Shown here one piece after another: positions 5,258 to 5,549 of a stretch of DNA of 5,549 nt. Under the pieces are notes generated by a model. The model did not search any database. It was not told where the DNA came from and saw only the letters and a program-made list of their open reading frames with translations. Position numbers and translations under genes: made by a program. The DNA is from Clostridiales bacterium (GTDB taxonomy: Bacteria; Bacillota_A; Clostridia; Saccharofermentanales; Saccharofermentanaceae): the NCBI GenBank assembly GCA_017649745.1, contig JAGCGE010000302.1, positions 1-5,549 of the forward strand. The letters run 5' to 3'. Within the stretch, counting starts at the first letter, position 1; each line of letters begins with the position of its first letter.

Positions 5258-5549
5258 ATGATCAAAACACATGAAGTTGAACAGATGACTTGCGTTGCTA
5301 AAGGCTGCAATCATGGACCTGCTCCTATTCCTGAAGAAGGAAAGTGGATCCAGGCAAAAGAAATTAAGGATATCTCCGGTTACACACACGGTATCGGCTG
5401 GTGTGCACCTCAGCAGGGTACTTGTAAGCTTTCCCTTAACATTAAGGAAGGCGTTATCCAGGAAGCTTTGGTTGAGACAATCGGTTGTACAGGTATGACT
5501 CACTCCGCTGCTATGGCTGGTGAGATCCTCCCAGGTAAGACAATTCTCG
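5258..5549 (+). CDS. IscU/NifU-like iron-sulfur cluster assembly scaffold protein, N-terminal part (cut by window edge)
   Basis: The first 97 codons are present and the gene runs off the right edge. The key match is LVETIGCTGMTHSAAMAGEI (71-90) followed by LPGKTI, which parallels the IscU/NifU_N segment around its second cluster-ligand Cys (GCGSAIASSS followed by GKT). Further cysteines are at 12, 17, 49 and 56, with Cys49 in GWCAPQQGTC upstream of the KLSLNIKEGVIQEALVE strand-turn-strand. The usual CGD ligand motif is not present in standard form, so this is a divergent, clostridial-type scaffold rather than orthodox IscU. The third ligand would lie outside the window. GAAAGGGG (5241-5248) is nine bases before the ATG. 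It is the only plus-strand gene and is divergent from the membrane-protein gene. Co-genes are not visible. The family call is fairly secure; the exact role is not. Confidence 0.8.
   Translation, partial: MIKTHEVEQMTCVAKGCNHGPAPIPEEGKWIQAKEIKDISGYTHGIGWCAPQQGTCKLSLNIKEGVIQEALVETIGCTGMTHSAAMAGEILPGKTIL

Noticed and set aside
5249..5503. 84-residue open frame on the minus strand at the right end
   Set aside because: It is antisense to the NifU-like gene, which has a ribosome binding site and clear family motifs.

Overview
The window reads as a piece of a Gram-positive Clostridia-type (Bacillota) chromosome of moderate GC. The evidence is the rpsF-ssb-rpsR-rplI order, strong GGAGG-type ribosome binding sites, A/T-rich intergenic promoters, and a NifU-like scaffold of a kind I associate with anaerobic Firmicutes. 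The family-level assignment is inference. Everything except the last gene is on the minus strand, and no stretch over 300 bases lacks a gene.

Right to left along the minus strand: (a) an unrecognised membrane-anchored protein (4354-5019) with its own promoter; (b) prfA, release factor 1 (3222-4307), starting 46 bases after that gene's UAG stop; (c) a Sua5-type threonylcarbamoyl-AMP synthase fused to a C-terminal low-molecular-weight phosphatase-like domain (1479-3209), translationally coupled to prfA; (d) a weak terminator, then a good promoter and a leader RNA matching the S6:S18-complex binding motif; (e) the operon rpsF (bS6), ssb, rpsR (bS18); (f) a strong hairpin terminator followed by the first 25 codons of rplI (bL9), cut by the window edge. 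On the plus strand, after a 238-base divergent intergenic region, the first 97 codons of an IscU/NifU-like scaffold protein run off the right edge.

The theme is core translation: release factor, tRNA t6A modification and ribosomal proteins, with SSB inside the usual S6/S18 operon. The points most worth a second look are: an inverted repeat between a UAG stop and the prfA ribosome binding site, which could let RF1 shortage open its own message; the Sua5-phosphatase fusion whose phosphatase P-loop has lost its arginine; the S6:S18 leader abutting the rpsF Shine-Dalgarno; an rplI promoter whose predicted start falls on the first base of a terminator-like hairpin; and an SSB tail that continues two residues past the usual terminal Phe.
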